From the NCBI RefSeq assembly GCF_005049235.1, contig NZ_SUMD01000003.1, positions 434,001 through 498,000 on the forward strand: DNA of 64,000 nt. The letters run 5' to 3'. The notes below the pieces were generated by a model. The model saw nothing but the letters and a program-made list of their open reading frames with translations. It was not told where the DNA came from and made no database searches. This stretch comes from Rhodococcus oryzae (lineage in GTDB: Bacteria; Actinomycetota; Actinomycetes; Mycobacteriales; Mycobacteriaceae). The position numbers were made by a program, and so were the translations under genes. Below are positions 60,872 through 64,000 of this stretch, in pieces. Position 1 is the first letter of the stretch. Each line of letters opens with the position of its first letter.

Positions 60872-61329
60872 TGGACTCTCGGTCTGCCGTCGGTCTCGCC
60901 CGGCTGTTCGTTCTCGTCGAACAGGACGACGTCGTAGACGGTGATGTTGACCTCGGTGACCTCCAGCCCGGTCATCCGTTCCACGGCCGCGATCACGTTG
61001 CGCCGGATGCCCGCCGCCAGCTCGTGCAGCGCGACGCCGTACTCGGCGACGATGCCGATGTCGATGGCGGCCTGCTTCTCGCCGACCTCGACGGCGACGC
61101 CCTGGCCGTGGTTGACGCGGGCGCCCGGGATCCGGTCGCGCAGCGCGCCGACAACGCGGGCGGTGCCGCCGCCGACGTCGAACACGCCGCTGATCTCCCG
61201 GGTGGCGATACCGGCGATCTTCGCCACGACCGCGTCGGCGATGATCGTGCGCCCCTGCGAGCTCACCAGCTCGGTGGTGGAGGTGCCGTAGTGCACTGGG
61301 GCGATGCCCCTGTTCGGATCGGTGGTCAC
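60868..61329 (-). CDS. Asp23/Gls24 family envelope stress protein
   Basis: A 153-residue Asp23/Gls24 protein. The core is GRTIIADAVVAKIAGIATREISGVFDV, then HGQGVAVEVGEKQAAIDIGIVAEYGVAL and the closing VTEVNITVYDVVLFDE. In staphylococci Asp23 is abundant, membrane-anchored by AmaP, and linked to cell-wall stress. GTG at 61329 lies seven bases after a TAGAGT -10-like element on this strand, so the mRNA may be leaderless. It heads a five-gene reverse-strand operon with overlapping starts and stops. Confidence 0.88.
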   Translation of the reverse strand: MTTDPNRGIAPVHYGTSTTELVSSQGRTIIADAVVAKIAGIATREISGVFDVGGGTARVVGALRDRIPGARVNHGQGVAVEVGEKQAAIDIGIVAEYGVALHELAAGIRRNVIAAVERMTGLEVTEVNITVYDVVLFDENEQPGETDGRPRVQ

Positions 61330-61428
61330 GCACCCAACTCTAGTGAGTGTGGGCGCGCTGCGACGCCCGTGCGCCGATTCACCTAACGTGGAGCAGTCCA
61401 CCGCACCGTCGACGAAGGAATTGACCCG

Positions 61429-61974
61429 ATGGCAGGAGTTCAGGATGCGGATCCCACGGGGGCCGCGTCGCCCGCCGTCGCGACCGGATCCCGGCCGCGG
61501 GGAGCGCTCGTGGCGGGAACGGCGCTGCTCGCCGTGCTCGCCGTGCTGCTGGCGACCGCGTGCGGAGTCATGCTCTGGCAACACCGTTCGGCGTCGGAGC
61601 TGCAGTCCGAACGGGAAACCTATCTGCGGGTCGCCCGGGAGGGCGCGCTGAACCTGACCACCATCGACCACAACAACGCCGAGGCCGACGTGCAGCGGGT
61701 GCTCGACGGCGCGACCGGCGAGTTCTACGACGACTTCGATCGGCGATCGCAGGGTTTCATCACGGTGGTGCGGGACGCCAAGGTGACCACCGTCGGTGAG
61801 TCCGCGGCCGCAGGCATCGAAACGGAGGCGGCGGATTCCGCAACGGTTCTGGTCCAGGTCGCGTCGCGGGTCACCAATGGTGCGGGGGCACAGGAGCAGC
61901 AGCGCGTCCAGCGGCTCCGGGTGACCGTCGACCGGGAACAGTCGAAGATCTCGAGGGTGGAGTACCTGTCGTGA
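61429..61974 (+). CDS. Mce-associated-like membrane protein
   Basis: A 181-residue protein: a disordered N-terminus (1-24), one membrane span (about 26-50, ALVAGTALLAVLAVLLATA), then a periplasmic domain with YLRVAREGALNLTTIDHNNAEADVQRVLDG, the typical Mam core, and a final SKISRVEYLS. It is not beside an mce operon, so it is an orphan Mce-associated protein. A TAACGT -10-like element is at 61384-61389. The stop overlaps the next start (GTGA). Confidence 0.8.
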   Translation: MAGVQDADPTGAASPAVATGSRPRGALVAGTALLAVLAVLLATACGVMLWQHRSASELQSERETYLRVAREGALNLTTIDHNNAEADVQRVLDGATGEFYDDFDRRSQGFITVVRDAKVTTVGESAAAGIETEAADSATVLVQVASRVTNGAGAQEQQRVQRLRVTVDREQSKISRVEYLS

Positions 61975-62459
61975 GTGCGCAGCGAAGGCTGATGGTCGGA
62001 CTGGCCGCCGCGGCCGCGGTGCTGGCGGCGCTGGCCGGGTTCCTGTACTTCACCCAGTACCGGCCGGATCAGCGGGTGGACGATCGGGCCAGGGCGGAGG
62101 TCCAGCAGGCCGCGGCGGACGGCGCAAGGGCGCTCCTGACCTACACGCCGGAGACCGTCTTCGCGGACATGGCGGCCGCGCGCGAGCTGCTGACGGGGGA
62201 GTTCAAGGACTACCACGACCGGCTCGCGCAGGGGGTGATCGTGCCCGCGGCGACGGACAAGAAGATCACCGCGACCGCCACGGTCACCGGGACCGGACTG
62301 ACCTCCCTGGCCGACGACAGCGCCGAGGTGCTGGTGTTCCTCGAGCAGTCGACGACGTCCGCGGCGGAGCAGGCTCCGGTCGACAGGACCGTCGGTGCCG
62401 AGGTGGCGCTGCGGAAGGTGGACGGTCGCTGGCTGATCTCCGAGTTCGACGCGAGGTGA
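61971..62459 (+). CDS. Mce-associated-like membrane protein
   Basis: A 162-residue protein with one N-terminal span (about 8-27, VGLAAAAAVLAALAGFLYF) and a Mam-type periplasmic domain (ADGARALLTYTPETVFADMA, ending VDGRWLISEFDAR). GTG at 61971 overlaps the preceding stop, so the pair is coupled. Orphan Mam proteins in mycobacteria stabilise distant Mce systems; the same role is inferred here for the mce operon at 7592-19172. Confidence 0.8.
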   Translation: MSAQRRLMVGLAAAAAVLAALAGFLYFTQYRPDQRVDDRARAEVQQAAADGARALLTYTPETVFADMAAARELLTGEFKDYHDRLAQGVIVPAATDKKITATATVTGTGLTSLADDSAEVLVFLEQSTTSAAEQAPVDRTVGAEVALRKVDGRWLISEFDAR

Positions 62460-62514
62460 TCGGGCCCGCGCGCGAGAGTCATACCCCGACAACAACTCTG
62501 GAAGGATGCGGATC

Positions 62515-63216
62515 ATGACCGAATCAGGACGGAGCGTGCTCCTGACCGGCGGCACCGGCGGGCTAGGGGTCGCGGTCACCAGGAGGCTGCTCGCGGACGG
62601 GTGGCGCGTGGTGGTTCCGTGGATCGCGGAGAAGGAACTCGAGCGGCTGGATCCGCATCCGGGGCTCGTCCTCACCCGCGCCGACCTGTTCGACCCGGCG
62701 GGTGTCGCCGACGTGGCGGCCCTGGCCGGAGGCGACGAGCAGGCGCCGCTGCGCGCGGTGGTGAACCTGGTCGGCGGCTTCGCCAGCGGCGCGCGGGTCC
62801 ACGAGAGCCCGATCGAGGACTTCGAGGCCATGCTGCGGCTGAACCTGCGCCCGCTGTATCTGTGCACCCAGGCGGCGCTGCCGTTCATGATCGACGCCGG
62901 GGGCGGGTCGGTGGTGGCGATGTCCACCAAGGCGGCCTTCGCGCCCTTCTCGGGTGCGTCGGGTTACGTCACGTCGAAGGCCGCGGTCTGGGCGTTCATC
63001 AGCGCCCTGGCCGTGGAGTACCGCGACGAGGGCATCCGGGCGAACGCGGTGCTGCCCTCGGTGATCGACACCCCCGGCAACAGGGCGAGCCAGCCGGGTT
63101 CGAGCCGCAAGGGCTGGGTCGCACCCGAGGCGATCGCCGAGGTGATCGCGTTCCTGATCGGCGAGTCCTCGGCCGCGATGACCGGCGCCCAGGTCCCGGT
63201 TCCCGGGGTCGGCTGA
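62515..63216 (+). CDS. short-chain dehydrogenase/reductase
   Basis: A 233-residue SDR. The nucleotide motif TGGTGGLG is at residues 11-18; the catalytic Ser lies in VVAMSTKAA and the YxxxK pair in SGYVTSKAA. The usual NNAG structural motif is replaced by NLVGG. ATG at 62515 is preferred to 62506 because GGAAGG directly abuts the latter. Substrate and cofactor preference are not evident. Confidence 0.87.
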   Translation: MTESGRSVLLTGGTGGLGVAVTRRLLADGWRVVVPWIAEKELERLDPHPGLVLTRADLFDPAGVADVAALAGGDEQAPLRAVVNLVGGFASGARVHESPIEDFEAMLRLNLRPLYLCTQAALPFMIDAGGGSVVAMSTKAAFAPFSGASGYVTSKAAVWAFISALAVEYRDEGIRANAVLPSVIDTPGNRASQPGSSRKGWVAPEAIAEVIAFLIGESSAAMTGAQVPVPGVG

Positions 63217-63291
63217 GCGTCTTCGCGCTTTCCCTGTCGCCCGGCGCGATCTCGGGGTGTGGCATTCCTCGGCTCCTTAGGGCACGCTATC

Positions 63292-63305
63292 TAGAACACG
63301 TGTCA
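63292..63305. promoter_or_regulatory. KstR-like half-perfect palindrome before ferredoxin reductase
   Basis: TAGAACACGTGTCA has a perfect left half of the KstR consensus TNNAACNNGTTNNA and one mismatch (GTG for GTT) on the right. It lies 68 bp before the reductase start. The spacer 63319-63343 also contains CCCACGTGGG flanked by TGTGCG/CGCACA. Confidence 0.4.
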
Positions 63306-63372
63306 GTTTGGTATGAAGTGTGCGTGGCCCACGTGGGCGCACAACGATCCATCGGGTGAGAGGTTGAGCGGG

Positions 63373-64000
63373 ATGAGCGTTGGACGGGTCGTCGTCGTCG
63401 GTGCCGGGTTGGCCGGTCTGCGGACCGCCGAGGAACTGCGGCGGGCGGGCTTCGACGGCGAACTGACGCTGATCGGCGCGGAACCGCACCTGCCCTACGA
63501 CCGGCCCCCGCTGTCCAAGGAGGTCGTCCGCGGCGAGCGCGACGACGTCACCCTCAAGCCGGCCGAGTTCTTCGAGGAGCAGCGCATCGAGCTGCGGCTC
63601 GGCGCGGCCGCGACCGGCGTCGACACCGGCGCCCGCACGGTGACCCTCGCCGACGGTTCGACCGTCGACTACGACCACCTGGTGGTGGCCACCGGGCTCG
63701 TCCCGCGCCGGATCCCCGGGCTGGCCGAGCTGGGTGGCGTGCACGTACTGCGTTCGCTCGAGGATGCGATGGCGCTGCGCTCCGAGCTCGCCGCCGACCG
63801 GACCGCCCTCATCGTCGGGGCCGGGTTCATCGGGTGCGAACTCGCCGCGAGCATGCGCGCACGCGGCATGAATGTCATCCTGATCGAGCCCCAGCCCACC
63901 CCGCTGGCCTCCGTGCTCGGCGAGCGGATCGGTGGCCTCGTGGCCCGACTGCACCGCGAGGAGGGCGTCGACCTGCGCACCGGGGTCGGCCTCACCGCTC
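63373..64000 (+). CDS. NAD(P)/FAD-dependent ferredoxin reductase, 5' part
   Basis: The first 209 residues of a flavoprotein cut by the window end. FAD motif VVVVGAGLAGLRTAEELRRAG is at the N-terminus; LPYDRPPLSKEVV near 42-54 is typical of putidaredoxin/rubredoxin-type ferredoxin reductases; the NAD(P) motif ALIVGAGFIGCELAASMRARG is near 139-159. Such enzymes reduce ferredoxins for P450s and ring hydroxylases. ATG at 63373. A KstR-like site upstream suggests a role in lipid or sterol oxidation. It resembles Rv0688 in position after tuf. Confidence 0.88.
   Translation, partial: MSVGRVVVVGAGLAGLRTAEELRRAGFDGELTLIGAEPHLPYDRPPLSKEVVRGERDDVTLKPAEFFEEQRIELRLGAAATGVDTGARTVTLADGSTVDYDHLVVATGLVPRRIPGLAELGGVHVLRSLEDAMALRSELAADRTALIVGAGFIGCELAASMRARGMNVILIEPQPTPLASVLGERIGGLVARLHREEGVDLRTGVGLTA

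Overview
The window is high-GC actinobacterial chromosome from a mycolic-acid-producing member of the Mycobacteriales, most like Rhodococcus/Nocardia. The evidence is the rpmG-hadA-hadB-trpT-secE-nusG-rplK-rplA order, a complete mce operon, many GTG/TTG starts, GTGA/ATGA overlaps, and RpoB/RpoC/RpsL that align position by position with the mycobacterial proteins. The species cannot be fixed: there is no 16S gene. I see no insertion sequence, prophage, integrase or CRISPR array.

Layout. 1-4150: the tail of tRNA-Thr, tRNA-Met, L33, the mycolate dehydratase pair hadAB (no hadC), tRNA-Trp, secE, nusG, rplK, rplA. 4209-5837: a reverse-strand drug exporter. 5958-7370: rplJ-rplL with its own promoter, long leader and attenuator-like hairpin. 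7492-19172: mceG and a full mce lipid-import operon (yrbEA, yrbEB, mceA-F) with two Mce-associated genes. 19395-27235: rpoB-rpoC. 27297-42388: accessory metabolism, with ferredoxin-NADP reductase (fprB), thioesterases, quinone reductase, SixA, two MarR modules, an amino-acid oxidase, methyltransferases and an acyl-CoA dehydrogenase. 43514-52930: a tightly overlapped operon for branched or terpenoid acyl-CoA breakdown (TIGR03084-like protein, AtuA, two acyl-CoA dehydrogenases, biotin carboxylase AccA/AccD, enoyl-CoA hydratase). 53231-58615: a TetR gene and the str operon rpsL-rpsG-fusA-tuf. 58845-61329: a reverse-strand Asp23/Gls24 envelope-stress cluster. 61429-62459: an unlinked Mce-associated pair. 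62515-64000: an SDR and a truncated ferredoxin reductase.

The most interesting signal lies in intergenic regions: five reverse-strand genes for 35-44-residue proteins (33956-34090, 42449-42571, 42803-42910, 43069-43179, 52949-53077). Each has a Shine-Dalgarno and a TANNAA/TANAAC-type -10 element 48-64 nt upstream. The proteins have no signal peptide and no Cys, and together contain one Lys and no Arg. They resemble in style, not by proven homology, the small mycomembrane pore proteins PorA/PorH of Corynebacterium.

The catabolic genes share a lipid theme. KstR-like palindromes (TNNAACNNGTTNNA) lie before fprB, before the acyl-CoA dehydrogenase at 38815 and before the ferredoxin reductase at 63373. 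The mce operon, acyl-CoA operon and marR-MFS pair each have inverted repeats at likely promoters. Function assignments rest on motifs read by eye; no database search was run.
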